Counted from the first letter of the stretch, positions 45,670 to 54,832 are shown. The stretch is DNA of 64,000 bases from Hymenobacter edaphi (GCF_003258365.1 NZ_QHKM01000001.1:62001-126000); one strand, 5' to 3'. Notes: generated from the sequence alone by a model not told the origin. Numbers and translations are program-made.

Positions 45670-47754
45670 ATGCGCCCCACCTTACCCATTCCCAACGCGT
45701 TTTTGCTTATTGCCCGCTTTGGCCCGCTGCGCTGGCTGTGGGCGGTGCTGTGCGGCTTGCTGCTGCTGAGCGGCTGGAGCGCCGCGGCCACCACCCCGCC
45801 CGGGCCCGAAAAGCCGCTGACCGTCAGCGCCCGGCAGGAAGAAGTTCTCATCCTGCCGCCCAACTACAGCGTGCTCGAAGACCCCGGCGGCCGCATGACG
45901 CTGACCGACGTGCAGCTGGGGGTGAATGCGGCCCGCTTCGTGGCCGGCTCCTCCATTTCCACCAACATGCAGCACCCCGGCGCGGCCTACTGGCTGCGCC
46001 TGACGGTGCAGGCCCACGGCCCGCAGCCCCAGCACTGGTACTTAGAGCTTTACGACTCTCACCTGAGCGACGTCGTGTTCTTTCCCGATGCCACGGACCC
46101 CGCCAGCGCCGTGCACACCGGCGCCGACCAGTCCTTCCTCTCGCGGCCCTACAGCTACAAGAACTTCCTGCTGCGCCTGCCCCTGCGCGCCGACCAGACG
46201 CAGACCTACTACCTGCGGCTGCAGGCCAACTCCAAGACCAGTTTTCTGGCCCGCCTGCGCACCGAGCAGGGCCTGGTGGAGCGCTTTCAGCAGGAATACG
46301 GCCTGCTGGGCGGCTTCTACGGCATCCTGCTCATCATGGTGGTGTACAACCTGTGCCTGTACTTCTTCACCCATGAGCAAACCTACCTGCGCTACGTGCT
46401 CTACGTACTCAGCTGCAGCCTCGTGTTTCTCTCCGAAGATGGCCTGGGCTTTCAGTACCTCTGGCCCGACCATCCGTGGTTCAATCAGCTGGTTATCATC
46501 AGCTCGGCGCCGCTGCTGCTGCTCACTTTCAGCTACTACGCCCGCCACTTCCTCGACGCCCCGCAGCGCCTGCCGCACTACGACCCCTGGGTGCGCAACG
46601 TGGTGCTGCTCAGCGCCGCCGCCCTGCTGCTGGATGCCCTCTGGTGGCAGTCGGACTTGAGCTTCTGGCTGTATCTGCTGCCCTACGGCATGCTGTTCGT
46701 GGCCGCCCTGCGGGTGTGGCGCGGCGGCTTTCGGCCCGCCCGCTTCTTTCTGCTGTCCCACACGCTGGTGGTGGTCAGCGTGGGCTTCCTGATTCTGCGC
46801 AAGCTCGGCATCGACACCTTCACCAACACCTTCACGGTGTACAGCATGAACGCCGCGTTCGTGCTGGAAGTGGTGATTCTGTCCTACGCGCTGGGCGAGA
46901 AAATCAAGGGCATTCAGGACGCGACGCTGCGGGCCCAGCAGCGCCTGGTGAAGCAGCTGCGCAAAAAGCACGAGGTGCAAGAGCAGCTGGTAGAGCAGCT
47001 GCGGCAGAACGATGAGCTTAAGGATCAGTTAAATACCGAGCTGGAGGGCCTGGTAGCCCAGCGCACCGAGGAGCTGCGCCAGCAGGGCGAAACCATTGCC
47101 GCCCAGAACCGCGAGCTGCTGCAGGCCAACGGCCTGCTGGCCCTGCAGTCGGCCGCCATCGAGAAGCTGAACGGCGACCTGCAGCGCGACCTGCAGAAGG
47201 CCCAGGCTGCCCGGGTGCTGGCCCAGGAGGTGGACTTCGGCGAGTTCAGCCAGATCTACCCCGACAAGGACACCTGCCTGAGCTATCTGGCCGACCTGAA
47301 GTGGGCCCAGGGCTACCACTGCCGCAAGTGCGGCCACGACAACTTCTGCGAGGGCCGCGAGCCGCACTCCCGCCGCTGCACCCGCTGCCGCTACGTGGAA
47401 TCGGCCACGGCCTACACCCTGCTGCAGAAGTGCAAGTTCCCCATCGTGAAAGCCTTCTACGCCGTCTTCCTGCTGCACACGCACAAGGGCAACTACCCGG
47501 CTCAGGAACTCTCGCGGGTGCTCGATCTGCGCCGCGCCACCTGCTGGAGCTTCAGCCAGAAGGTGCTCGAGGCCATGCGCCGCCAGGCTGCCGAGGCCAC
47601 CGAAGACGACAGCTGGACCGACCTGCTACTCGACGATACGGCGGCCGATGCGGACGAGGCAGGGGAGGAGGACGTGGCCGCCGCCCCGGTCTTGGCGCGG
47701 AAAGTGGAGACGTGGGCCGGCAAAGCAAAAACCAGTGAAAAAAAAGTGGGCTGA
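45670..47754 (+). CDS. 7TMR-DISM membrane receptor fused to IS1595-transposase-type zinc ribbon/HTH DNA-binding domain
   Basis: 694 residues. After an N-terminal hydrophobic segment, residues 45-190 form an extracytoplasmic 7TMR-DISMED2-type beta-sandwich (sugar-binding-like), and 200-405 hold about seven membrane helices of the 7TMR-DISM type. A long coiled coil follows (410-530). Residues 535-645 match the N-terminal region of IS1595-family transposases: zinc ribbon Cys551-x2-Cys554-x15-Cys570-x2-Cys573, then the KFPIVKAFYAVFLL and ELSRVLDLRRATCWSFSQKVLEAM helices that stand where the transposase HTH lies. The DDE catalytic domain is missing. The last 45 residues are acidic and low in complexity. 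I infer a one-step membrane sensor that binds DNA and may control the adjacent susC operon. Confidence 0.88.
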   Translation: MRPTLPIPNAFLLIARFGPLRWLWAVLCGLLLLSGWSAAATTPPGPEKPLTVSARQEEVLILPPNYSVLEDPGGRMTLTDVQLGVNAARFVAGSSISTNMQHPGAAYWLRLTVQAHGPQPQHWYLELYDSHLSDVVFFPDATDPASAVHTGADQSFLSRPYSYKNFLLRLPLRADQTQTYYLRLQANSKTSFLARLRTEQGLVERFQQEYGLLGGFYGILLIMVVYNLCLYFFTHEQTYLRYVLYVLSCSLVFLSEDGLGFQYLWPDHPWFNQLVIISSAPLLLLTFSYYARHFLDAPQRLPHYDPWVRNVVLLSAAALLLDALWWQSDLSFWLYLLPYGMLFVAALRVWRGGFRPARFFLLSHTLVVVSVGFLILRKLGIDTFTNTFTVYSMNAAFVLEVVILSYALGEKIKGIQDATLRAQQRLVKQLRKKHEVQEQLVEQLRQNDELKDQLNTELEGLVAQRTEELRQQGETIAAQNRELLQANGLLALQSAAIEKLNGDLQRDLQKAQAARVLAQEVDFGEFSQIYPDKDTCLSYLADLKWAQGYHCRKCGHDNFCEGREPHSRRCTRCRYVESATAYTLLQKCKFPIVKAFYAVFLLHTHKGNYPAQELSRVLDLRRATCWSFSQKVLEAMRRQAAEATEDDSWTDLLLDDTAADADEAGEEDVAAAPVLARKVETWAGKAKTSEKKVG

Positions 47755-47770
47755 ATGCCCACTTTTTTTT
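47741..47770 (+). terminator. Rho-independent terminator overlapping the stop codon of the receptor gene
   Basis: AAAAAGTGGGC and GCCCACTTTTT pair around a 5-base loop, with three more T residues. The TGA stop (47752-47754) lies in the loop region. Confidence 0.85.
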
Positions 47771-47806
47771 GTGTTTTTTACCCGTAAGGGCCCGGTAGGT
47801 CGAATG

Positions 47807-47957
47807 CTGCAAACGATTGCAGTAACCGCATAATTGGCCGGAAAAGTGGGTGCTGTAAGCGTACAGCGGAAAGTGAGATGTAAGCGAAAAACGCTGTTTT
47901 TGGCCCGTTGACGCATTTTTGGCGCTTGATTTTTCAAAAACAACGCCGCTATATTTG
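47807..47957 (+). promoter_or_regulatory. Promoter P3 with two operator-like motifs, before the glucan susC operon
   Basis: A near-perfect palindrome CTGCAAACGATTGCAG (47807-47822) is followed by CTGTAAGCGTACAG (47853-47866), a further TGTAAGCG half-site near 47880, and TTG at 47926 spaced 21 bases from a perfect -7 box TATATTTG (47950-47957). The same ordered motifs occur at 8946-9118 and 38395-38550. It lies directly behind the terminator of the receptor gene. Confidence 0.78.
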
Positions 47958-48284
47958 ACCCACCCTAACACGCTGATAACCCCGCTCCCCACGTCCTTGC
48001 CGGCTCGCCCCGTACCGAGCCGGCCCGCGGCCCCAGCCGCCCGCCCGGCCGCCCTCGGGGCGCCGGGCCCGCGCCCCCGGCGCGGGCTTCTTATAAAGAG
48101 CTGAAGCTGCCCGCCGCGCCTTGCCTGGCGCGGCTCCGGCGCGGGCTCCTCGCCTTTGCTGCTTACTGCCCGTTCCGGCCCGCCGTGGCCCGGAACCCGG
48201 CTGCCCCTTTGCCTGGTCGAAGCCCGCGGGCCCGGCTCGGTTTGCCGAAAAACACCTCACTCAACCACATCCATTCCCACACAC
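47958..48284 (+). other. Long GC-rich 5' leader of the glucan susC
   Basis: From the expected transcription start to the susC ATG there are about 320 bases without a supported gene. A 9-bp perfect stem (48067-48075 with 48079-48087) and other GC-rich inverted pairs suggest a folded leader. Whether it regulates anything is unknown. Confidence 0.5.
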
Positions 48285-51200
48285 ATGAGCTACCACTTTT
48301 ACCCGCATTCCTTACTGCGGCGGGCGGTACCCCTGGCAGCCTGCGGCCTGCTGACGCTGCTTGCCCCCGCGCTGGCCGCTACCGGCGCCGGCGGCGCCCG
48401 CAGCCACCGTCCCGTGGCCGATGTGCCCGTGTCGGGCCGCGTGACGCAGGTCGACGGGGCACCGATGCCGGGCGTAACCGTCATCGTGAAAGGCACCGCG
48501 CTGGGCACCAGCACCAACGCCGAGGGCCAGTTCTCGCTGAACGTGCCCGAAGGCAGTACCCTGGTTATCAGCGCGGTGGGCTTCATTCGCAAGGAAGTGA
48601 CCGTGGCGGGCGCCACCACGGGCCTGGAGGTGCGCCTGGACGAAGACGTACAGGCCCTGAGCGAAGTGGTGGTGGTGGGCTACGGCACCCAGGAGCGCGG
48701 CAGCGTGACGGGCGCCGTGTCGTCGGTGTCGGGCGAGGCGGTGAAGGCCCAGCCGGTGGCCGATGCCACCCAGGCCCTGCAGGGCCGCGTGGCCGGCGTG
48801 ACGGTGACGTCCAACGGCGGGGCACCCGGCGGGGCTTCGGGCACCTCGGTGCGCATCCGCGGCCTGACCTCAGCCGGCAACAACGCCCCGCTGTACGTGG
48901 TCGACGGCTTTCCGCTGCCTTCGGGCGATGAAAACCAGCTCAACGCCATCAGCCCCAACGATATCGAGAGCATCGACGTGCTGAAGGATGCCTCGGCCAC
49001 GGCCATCTACGGGCTGCGCGCCGCCAACGGGGTGGTCATCATCACCACCAAGCGCGGCAAGGCCGGCAAAACCAATATCACCTTCGACGCCTACCGCGGC
49101 GTGCAGCAGGTGTGGCGCCGGCTCGACTTCCTGAACGCGGAGGAATACGCCGTCATCAACAACGAAAACCGCCTGGCCAAGGGCGACCCGGTGTTTGCGA
49201 AGCTGGCCAACCCCGCCTCCCTGGGCACCGGCACCGACTGGCAGGACCAGATTTTCCGGCGCGCGGCCATGCAGAACTACGCCGTGTCGGCCACGGGCGG
49301 CACCGATAAGGCCCGCTACGCGCTGTCGGCCGGCTACTTCCAGCAGGACGGCACCATCATCGGCTCGCGCTTTGAGCGCTTCACCCTGCGCGCCAACGGC
49401 GACGTGCAGATCGGCAAAGTCCTGAAAATCGGCAACAACCTCTCGCTCACCCACCTCAACGACCGGCAGGTGGACGCGGGCGGTAGCGAGTACGGCGTCA
49501 TCAGCTTCGCCTCGCAGATTCCGGCCACGGTGCAGCCCTACCGCGCCGACGGCTCGTGGTACGAGCCCACCTCGACGGCCGACAACTTCGTGGAGGAAAA
49601 CCCGATTGCGGTGGCCCTGATCGACAACAAGAAGTTTACCCGCAACCGGGCCATTACCACCTTTTTCGCCGAACTGGAGCCGCTGAAGGGCCTGCGCTTC
49701 CGCTCCAACGTGGGCGCCGACCTCATCTTCGACAACTACAACTCCTTCCGGCCGCTGGTGGCCAACTCGCAGCGCTACACGCTGGCCGGGGCGGTGGCCA
49801 ACTCCACCTACGCGCCGAGCTACCTGATTGAAAACACGCTGACCTACGACCACCTCTTCGCGGGCAAGCACCAGGTGACGCTGCTGGCGGGCCAGTCGGC
49901 GCAGCAGTTCGACCGCTCCTTCGTGGAGTCGGCGCGCTCGGGCTACCTGCGCAACGACCTGCAGAACGTGAACAACGGGCCGGTCAACGAATTCCGCGGG
50001 GCCAGCGGCTACATCGCGCCGCCCTCGCGCCTGGCCTCGTACTTCGGCCGCGTCAACTACGAGTTCGGCGGCAAGTATCTCTTCCAGGCCATTGCCCGCT
50101 ACGACGGCACCTACGCCTTCCAGCCGGGCCGCAAGTTCGGCTTCTTCCCGGGCGTGTCGGCGGGCTGGCGCGTGTCGGAGGAGGGCTTCCTGAAAGATCA
50201 GCGCACGGTGAGCAACCTGAAGCTGCGCGGCGGCTGGGGTAAGGTGGGCAACGCCCTGAACGCCGGCGCCTTCCAGTACCTCTACGTCATCAACCCCGGC
50301 ATTCAGTACCCCTTCGGGCAGGACGGGGCCGTGAACCAGGGCGCCGCCCCCACGCGCCTGGCCAACCGCGACCTGCAGTGGGAGGAAAACCGGCAGGTGA
50401 ACGTGGGCGTGGACCTGGGCCTGCTCGACAACCGCTTCGAGGCCAGCATCGACGTGTACAAGCGCACCTCGCCGAACCTGATTGCCCCGCTCACGCCCTC
50501 GCTGGTGTCGGGCACCTACGAGCAGATTGCCACCAACGCCGCCTCGGCCTACAACAAGGGCCTGGACGTGGCCCTGACCTCGCACAACGTGCGCGGCGAG
50601 GGCGACGGGCTGAGCTGGACCACCACGCTGAACTTCTCCACCTACAAGTCGCGGCTGGAGTCGCTGGGCTCGGGCATTCCGCCCTACGACGGCTACGGCT
50701 CGCGCAGCGGCGTGATTGTGCGCTACAACAAGGGCCAGTCGTTCGGCGACTACTACGGCTACGTGGCTGACGGGCTGTTTCAGACCCAGGCCGACATCGA
50801 CGCCCACGCCACGCAGAACAGCGCCGCCCCCGGCGACATCCGCTTCCGCGACGTGAACGGCGACGGCACCATCAACGCCGACGACCGCACCTACATCGGC
50901 TCGCCGGTGCCCGACTTCACCTACGGCGTCACCAACACGCTGAGCTGGAAGGGCTTCGATCTGAACGTATTCGTGCAAGGCTCGCAGGGCAACGACATCT
51001 ACAACCTGAACCGCTACTACACCGAGGGCGCGCTCTACGGCAACGGCAGCGGCATCTCGCGGGTGCTCGGGCGCTGGACGGGCCCCGGCACCAGCAACGA
51101 CGTGCCCCGCGCCATCGGCGGCGACCCGAACCAGAACCTGCGCGTGTCGACCTACTTCGTGGAGGACGGCTCCTACGCCCGCCTGAAGCTGCTCACGCTG

Positions 51201-51392
51201 GGCTACACCCTGCCCAAGGCCGTGATGAGCCGCCTCTACGCCTCGCAGCTGCGGGTGTACGTGTCGGCCCAGAACCTGGTGACGCTGACCAACTACTCCG
51301 GCTACGACCCGGAAGTGGGCATCAGCGGCGTCGACCGCGGCGTGTACCCGCAGCCGCGCGTGCTGCTGGCCGGCGTCAACATTGGCTTTTAG
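48285..51392 (+). CDS. SusC/RagA-family TonB-linked outer membrane transporter (glucan locus)
   Basis: 1035 residues from the ATG at 48285, preceded by a C/A-rich leader (cattcccacacac). A signal peptide is followed by a carboxypeptidase-regulatory-like domain (about 45-120, VSGRVTQVDGAPMPGVTV), the plug (SEVVVVGYGTQER, KDASATAIYGLRAANGVVIITTKRGK) and the barrel ending in VLLAGVNIGF. It would import beta-glucan oligosaccharides with the SusD protein at 51507. It is transcribed from promoter P3. The sequence differs enough from the SusC at 19396 to indicate a separate specificity. Confidence 0.96.
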   Translation: MSYHFYPHSLLRRAVPLAACGLLTLLAPALAATGAGGARSHRPVADVPVSGRVTQVDGAPMPGVTVIVKGTALGTSTNAEGQFSLNVPEGSTLVISAVGFIRKEVTVAGATTGLEVRLDEDVQALSEVVVVGYGTQERGSVTGAVSSVSGEAVKAQPVADATQALQGRVAGVTVTSNGGAPGGASGTSVRIRGLTSAGNNAPLYVVDGFPLPSGDENQLNAISPNDIESIDVLKDASATAIYGLRAANGVVIITTKRGKAGKTNITFDAYRGVQQVWRRLDFLNAEEYAVINNENRLAKGDPVFAKLANPASLGTGTDWQDQIFRRAAMQNYAVSATGGTDKARYALSAGYFQQDGTIIGSRFERFTLRANGDVQIGKVLKIGNNLSLTHLNDRQVDAGGSEYGVISFASQIPATVQPYRADGSWYEPTSTADNFVEENPIAVALIDNKKFTRNRAITTFFAELEPLKGLRFRSNVGADLIFDNYNSFRPLVANSQRYTLAGAVANSTYAPSYLIENTLTYDHLFAGKHQVTLLAGQSAQQFDRSFVESARSGYLRNDLQNVNNGPVNEFRGASGYIAPPSRLASYFGRVNYEFGGKYLFQAIARYDGTYAFQPGRKFGFFPGVSAGWRVSEEGFLKDQRTVSNLKLRGGWGKVGNALNAGAFQYLYVINPGIQYPFGQDGAVNQGAAPTRLANRDLQWEENRQVNVGVDLGLLDNRFEASIDVYKRTSPNLIAPLTPSLVSGTYEQIATNAASAYNKGLDVALTSHNVRGEGDGLSWTTTLNFSTYKSRLESLGSGIPPYDGYGSRSGVIVRYNKGQSFGDYYGYVADGLFQTQADIDAHATQNSAAPGDIRFRDVNGDGTINADDRTYIGSPVPDFTYGVTNTLSWKGFDLNVFVQGSQGNDIYNLNRYYTEGALYGNGSGISRVLGRWTGPGTSNDVPRAIGGDPNQNLRVSTYFVEDGSYARLKLLTLGYTLPKAVMSRLYASQLRVYVSAQNLVTLTNYSGYDPEVGISGVDRGVYPQPRVLLAGVNIGF

Positions 51393-51480
51393 TGTTTGGC
51401 GCTCAGTGCCTGGCGCTTAGGGCAAGACGCTGCCAAGACGGACTAGGCGCTAAGCACCAACCATTAGGCACCACCCCCTT
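51393..51480. repeat. Dispersed GTGCTTGG/CTAAGCACC-type repeat between susC and susD
   Basis: Words such as CTCAGTGCCTGGCGCTTAG and CTAGGCGCTAAGCACCAACC are partly inverted copies of each other. A second element of the same vocabulary lies at 54833-54935. The spacer between susC and susD is therefore longer (114 bases) than in the xylan locus (45). Confidence 0.5.
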
Positions 51481-51506
51481 CCAACCCTCTCAACTTCCCA
51501 CAACGG

Positions 51507-52988
51507 ATGATAACGATTAAGAAACCCTTCGTGGCGCTCGGCCTGCTCGGGCTGCTGACGGGCTGCGGCGAGAAATTCCTCGACGTGGCGCCCAACGACT
51601 CGGTGACCGAAGACAATTTCTACAAAACCGAAACCGACGCCATTCAGGCCACCAACGCCGTGTACAGCGAGCTGGGCAAGGGCGGGCAGTACAACTACGC
51701 GCTCTGGGGCATCGGCGAAATCATGTCGGACAACACCTACACCGGCGGCGGCGGCGGCGGCGACGGAATCGAGTTCCAGCAGCTCGACAACTTCAACATC
51801 ACGGCCACCAATCCGCTGGTGAACCGCCTCTGGGGTGGCTGCTACGTGGGCATCGGCCGGGCCAACATGGTGGTGGCCAAGGTGCCCGGCATTGCCAACA
51901 TGAGCGACGCGGTGCGCCGGCGCTGCCTCGGCGAGGCCAAGTTCCTGCGGGCCAAGTTCTACTTCGACCTGGTGCGCGCCTACGGCGACGTGCCGCTGAT
52001 TACCACGCCGCCCACCTCGCTGGCCGAGGCCAACATCCCGCGCAGCTCCGCCGAACAGGTCTACAACCAGATCGAGCAGGACCTGACCGAGGCCATGGCC
52101 AGCCTCGACGGCGCCTACAGCGGCGCCGACCTGGGCCGGGCCACCAAGTGGGCCGCCGAGGGCCTGCTGGCCAAGGTGCAGCTGACGCGCGGCAACAAGA
52201 GCGGCGCCGCCCAGCACGCCCGCAACGTGGTGCTCAACAGCGGCAAGAGCCTCTGGCCCAACTACGCCGACAACTTCAAGGTGGCCAACGAGAACGGCCG
52301 CGAGTCGTTGTTCGAGGTGCAGTACGTGTCGGGCTTGAACCAGTGGACCATGGACGGGCTCGGCTCGGTCATCAACGAGTACTGGGGGCCGCGCGGCGCG
52401 GGCATCACGCCCCAGGCCGGCTACGGCTTCAACATTCCCGAAAACGAGTTCGTGAACGGCTACGAGGCCGGCGACCTGCGCAAGGACGCCACCATCTGGA
52501 AGCCCGGCGACGCCTACCCCGACGGCCGCACCCAGCCCAGCCAGCTGCCCGGCTCGCCCAGCGGCTACGGCGCCAAGAAGTTTTTCGTGGGCAAGGTGAG
52601 CACCAATATCTGGGACTCGCCGCTGAACTTCCCGGTGCTGCGCCTGGCCGAGGTGTACCTGATCCTGGCCGAAGCGGCCGGCCCCACCGACCCCGACGCG
52701 CTCAAGGCCATCAACCAGGTGCGCCGCCGCGCCTTCGGGCTCGACATCAACACCGCCGCCCCGCAGATCGACCTGATGGCCAATACGCCCAACTTCACCG
52801 AGGCCGTGATTCGGGAGCGGCGCTACGAGCTGGCCCTGGAAAATGACCGGTGGTTTGACCTGAAGCGCACCGGCAAGCTGGCCACCGCCCTCACCCCGAA
52901 AGGCTTCAAGCCCTTCAACGCGGTGCTGCCCATTCCGCAGTCGGAGCGCGACGCGAACCTGAACCTGACGCAGAACCCGAGCTACTAA
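51507..52988 (+). CDS. SusD/RagB-family glycan-binding lipoprotein (glucan locus)
   Basis: 493 residues with a lipoprotein signal (lipobox LTGC, Cys near residue 18) and the usual SusD opening GEKFLDVAPND. TPR-type features include LGEAKFLRAKFYFDLVRAYGDVPL and the C-terminal RRYELALENDRWFDLKRTGKL block and PIPQSERDAN...NPSY ending. It is surface-exposed and works with the SusC encoded just upstream. A perfect GC-rich hairpin follows the stop. Specificity for beta-1,3-glucan is inferred from the neighbouring GH16 genes. Confidence 0.96.
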   Translation: MITIKKPFVALGLLGLLTGCGEKFLDVAPNDSVTEDNFYKTETDAIQATNAVYSELGKGGQYNYALWGIGEIMSDNTYTGGGGGGDGIEFQQLDNFNITATNPLVNRLWGGCYVGIGRANMVVAKVPGIANMSDAVRRRCLGEAKFLRAKFYFDLVRAYGDVPLITTPPTSLAEANIPRSSAEQVYNQIEQDLTEAMASLDGAYSGADLGRATKWAAEGLLAKVQLTRGNKSGAAQHARNVVLNSGKSLWPNYADNFKVANENGRESLFEVQYVSGLNQWTMDGLGSVINEYWGPRGAGITPQAGYGFNIPENEFVNGYEAGDLRKDATIWKPGDAYPDGRTQPSQLPGSPSGYGAKKFFVGKVSTNIWDSPLNFPVLRLAEVYLILAEAAGPTDPDALKAINQVRRRAFGLDINTAAPQIDLMANTPNFTEAVIRERRYELALENDRWFDLKRTGKLATALTPKGFKPFNAVLPIPQSERDANLNLTQNPSY

Positions 52989-52993
52989 GCCCC

Positions 52994-53020
52994 GCGGCGC
53001 CCCCGCGCGGGGGGCGCCGC
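52994..53020 (+). terminator. Perfect hairpin directly after susD (glucan locus)
   Basis: An 11-bp perfect GC stem (52994-53004 with 53010-53020) begins six bases after the stop. It has no U-tract. Its place matches that of the hairpin after susD in the xylan locus. Confidence 0.55.
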
Positions 53021-53057
53021 CCGGCCCGGCCACCACTCATTCCCACTCCCTAGTATT

Positions 53058-53870
53058 ATGTCCCTGATTACCGTTTCCGCCCTGCGCTTCGGCGCGCTGC
53101 TGGCCGGCACGCTGCTGCTCGGCGCCTGCGAAAAGGAGGAGGGCCGCCTCGAAGGCCCCGCCCCGCAGGCTTCCTTTACCAGCCAGGCCACCGTGCAGGA
53201 TTACTCCGTCGACGTGGCTTTCACCAACACCAGCCAGGACGGCTTCATTTACCAGTGGAACTTCGGCGACGACACGGACCTCTCGTCGGCGGCCAATCCC
53301 ACCCACACCTACAACAACGGCGGCACCTACAACGTGAAGCTGACCGTCTCGGGGCGGGGCGGCACCAGCACCGCCACCAAGCAGGTGACGGTGGCCCCGC
53401 GCTACTCGGCCCTGGACCGCGCCAAGCAGATGCTGACCGGCAACTCCTCGCGCACCTGGGTGCTCGATAACACCGTGGCCGCCCCCATCGTGGTGGGCCC
53501 CGACGACGCCAACCCCACGCAGTGGTACGCCGGCGGGGCCGTTGGCTCGCTGCCCGCCTGCCAGGCCGACGACGAGTTTACCTTCTCGATGAGCGACCAG
53601 TACACCTACGACGCCAAGGCCCAGACCCTGGTGGCCGGCAACACGGGCTGCGCCGCGCCGCTGTCGGGCACCTCGGCCTACACTTTCGGGGCGGCCACCG
53701 GCGCCGGCGTGGCCCAGTTCACCCTGGCCCGCACCGATGCCTTCATCGGCGTGACCGACGGGGCCAACCGCACCTACCGCATCCTCTCCATCGACAACCA
53801 GAAAATGGTGCTGCGCGTGGGCCCGCCCTCGGGCGCGGCGGTGCACACCATGAAGCTGCGCGTGAAGTAG
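53058..53870 (+). CDS. PKD-domain lipoprotein, probable surface glycan-binding protein
   Basis: 270 residues with a lipoprotein signal (lipobox LGAC, Cys near residue 24). Residues 35-115 form a PKD domain (FTNTSQDGFIYQWNFGDDT, HTYNNGGTYNVKLTV). The C-terminal half (about 120-270) is a beta-rich lipocalin-like region (SSRTWVLDN, FTFSMSDQYTYD, YRILSIDNQKMVLRV) that I do not assign to a named family, though similar PKD-plus-beta-sandwich lipoproteins occupy the SusE/SGBP position in other glucan loci. It lies between susD and a GH16 gene. A role in binding glucan at the cell surface is inferred from position. Confidence 0.8.
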   Translation: MSLITVSALRFGALLAGTLLLGACEKEEGRLEGPAPQASFTSQATVQDYSVDVAFTNTSQDGFIYQWNFGDDTDLSSAANPTHTYNNGGTYNVKLTVSGRGGTSTATKQVTVAPRYSALDRAKQMLTGNSSRTWVLDNTVAAPIVVGPDDANPTQWYAGGAVGSLPACQADDEFTFSMSDQYTYDAKAQTLVAGNTGCAAPLSGTSAYTFGAATGAGVAQFTLARTDAFIGVTDGANRTYRILSIDNQKMVLRVGPPSGAAVHTMKLRVK

Positions 53871-53876
53871 GGCCCC

Positions 53877-53903
53877 GGGCCGGCGCTACCTTGGCGCCGG
53901 CCC
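53877..53903 (+). terminator. Perfect hairpin after the PKD lipoprotein gene
   Basis: A 10-bp perfect stem (53877-53886 with 53894-53903) with a 7-base loop starts six bases after the stop; a T-rich tract (53936-53943) follows further on, just before the next start. Confidence 0.5.
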
Positions 53904-53947
53904 GCCGGCCCGGCCTCTCCCCAACACCGCTTACCTTTTTTTTGCTG

Positions 53948-54829
53948 ATGCGCTTTTCCCCGATTATCCCGCGGGCTTCGTGGCTGACCAGTGCCGCCCT
54001 GCTGGGCCTGGCCCTGAGCCTGACGGCCTGCACCAAGGAGCCGCCCAAGCCGCTGCCCGCCCCCGAGCCACCCGCGCCCAACGCCGCCGCCCGCCCCTTT
54101 GCCGACTACACCCAGGCGGTGCCGGCCTTCTCGGACGAGTTCAACGGCGCCGCGCTCGACGGGCAGAAGTGGAGCTACGAGGTGCGCGACGACTGGTTCA
54201 ACAACGAAAAGCAGGCCACCACCAACTCGCCCAACAACCTGTACCTGACCCCGCTGACGGGTGAGCTGCACATTCAGGCCCGGCGCGAACAGCTGCGCAA
54301 CCGCGAGTTTACCTCGGCCCGCATCGTGACCAAGGGCAAGATGAACTACCCCTTCGGCCGCCTCGACGTGCGCGCCAAGCTGCCGAAGGGCAAGGGCATC
54401 TGGCCGGCCATTTGGATGCTGGGCACCAACGACGCGGAGGCCGGCTGGCCCGCCTGCGGTGAAATCGACATCATGGAGCTGCGCGGCAGCACCCCCAACG
54501 AGAACGTGGCCACCGTGCACTACGGCACGTCCAGCGCCACGCGGCAGATGAAGGGCACCACCTGGCGCCTGCCCAGCGGCGACTTCTCGGAGGGCTTCCA
54601 CGTCTTCTCGCTGATTCGCAGCCAGAACCAGCTGCGCTGGTTTGTCGACGGCACCCAGATTCACAGCGTGGACGCGGGCTCGGTGACGCCCTACCCGTTC
54701 AACAACCCGTTCTACCTGATCCTGAACGTGGCCGTGGGCGGCGACTTCGACGGCGACCCGGCCCTGACCGAGCCCTTCCCCAAGGAAATGCTGGTCGACT
54801 ACGTGCGATTTTATCAGTACCCGGAGTAG
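53948..54829 (+). CDS. GH16 beta-glucanase lipoprotein
   Basis: 293 residues from the ATG at 53948, with a lipoprotein signal (lipobox LTAC, Cys near residue 28) and a Pro-rich linker (KEPPKPLPAPEPPAP). The GH16 domain fills the rest, with the catalytic signature E172-I-D174-I-M-E177 and the FDEFNG, WPAIWMLG blocks. It is probably anchored at the cell surface and trims beta-1,3-glucan near SusC/SusD. It has no CBM or T9SS tail, in contrast with the secreted GH16 enzymes at 9216 and 38772. Confidence 0.93.
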   Translation: MRFSPIIPRASWLTSAALLGLALSLTACTKEPPKPLPAPEPPAPNAAARPFADYTQAVPAFSDEFNGAALDGQKWSYEVRDDWFNNEKQATTNSPNNLYLTPLTGELHIQARREQLRNREFTSARIVTKGKMNYPFGRLDVRAKLPKGKGIWPAIWMLGTNDAEAGWPACGEIDIMELRGSTPNENVATVHYGTSSATRQMKGTTWRLPSGDFSEGFHVFSLIRSQNQLRWFVDGTQIHSVDAGSVTPYPFNNPFYLILNVAVGGDFDGDPALTEPFPKEMLVDYVRFYQYPE

Positions 54830-54832
54830 GGG

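Noticed and set aside
45670-47754. Annotation of the receptor fusion as an IS1595 transposase
   Set aside because: Only the zinc ribbon and HTH part are present; the DDE catalytic region is missing and the first 530 residues are a membrane sensor.
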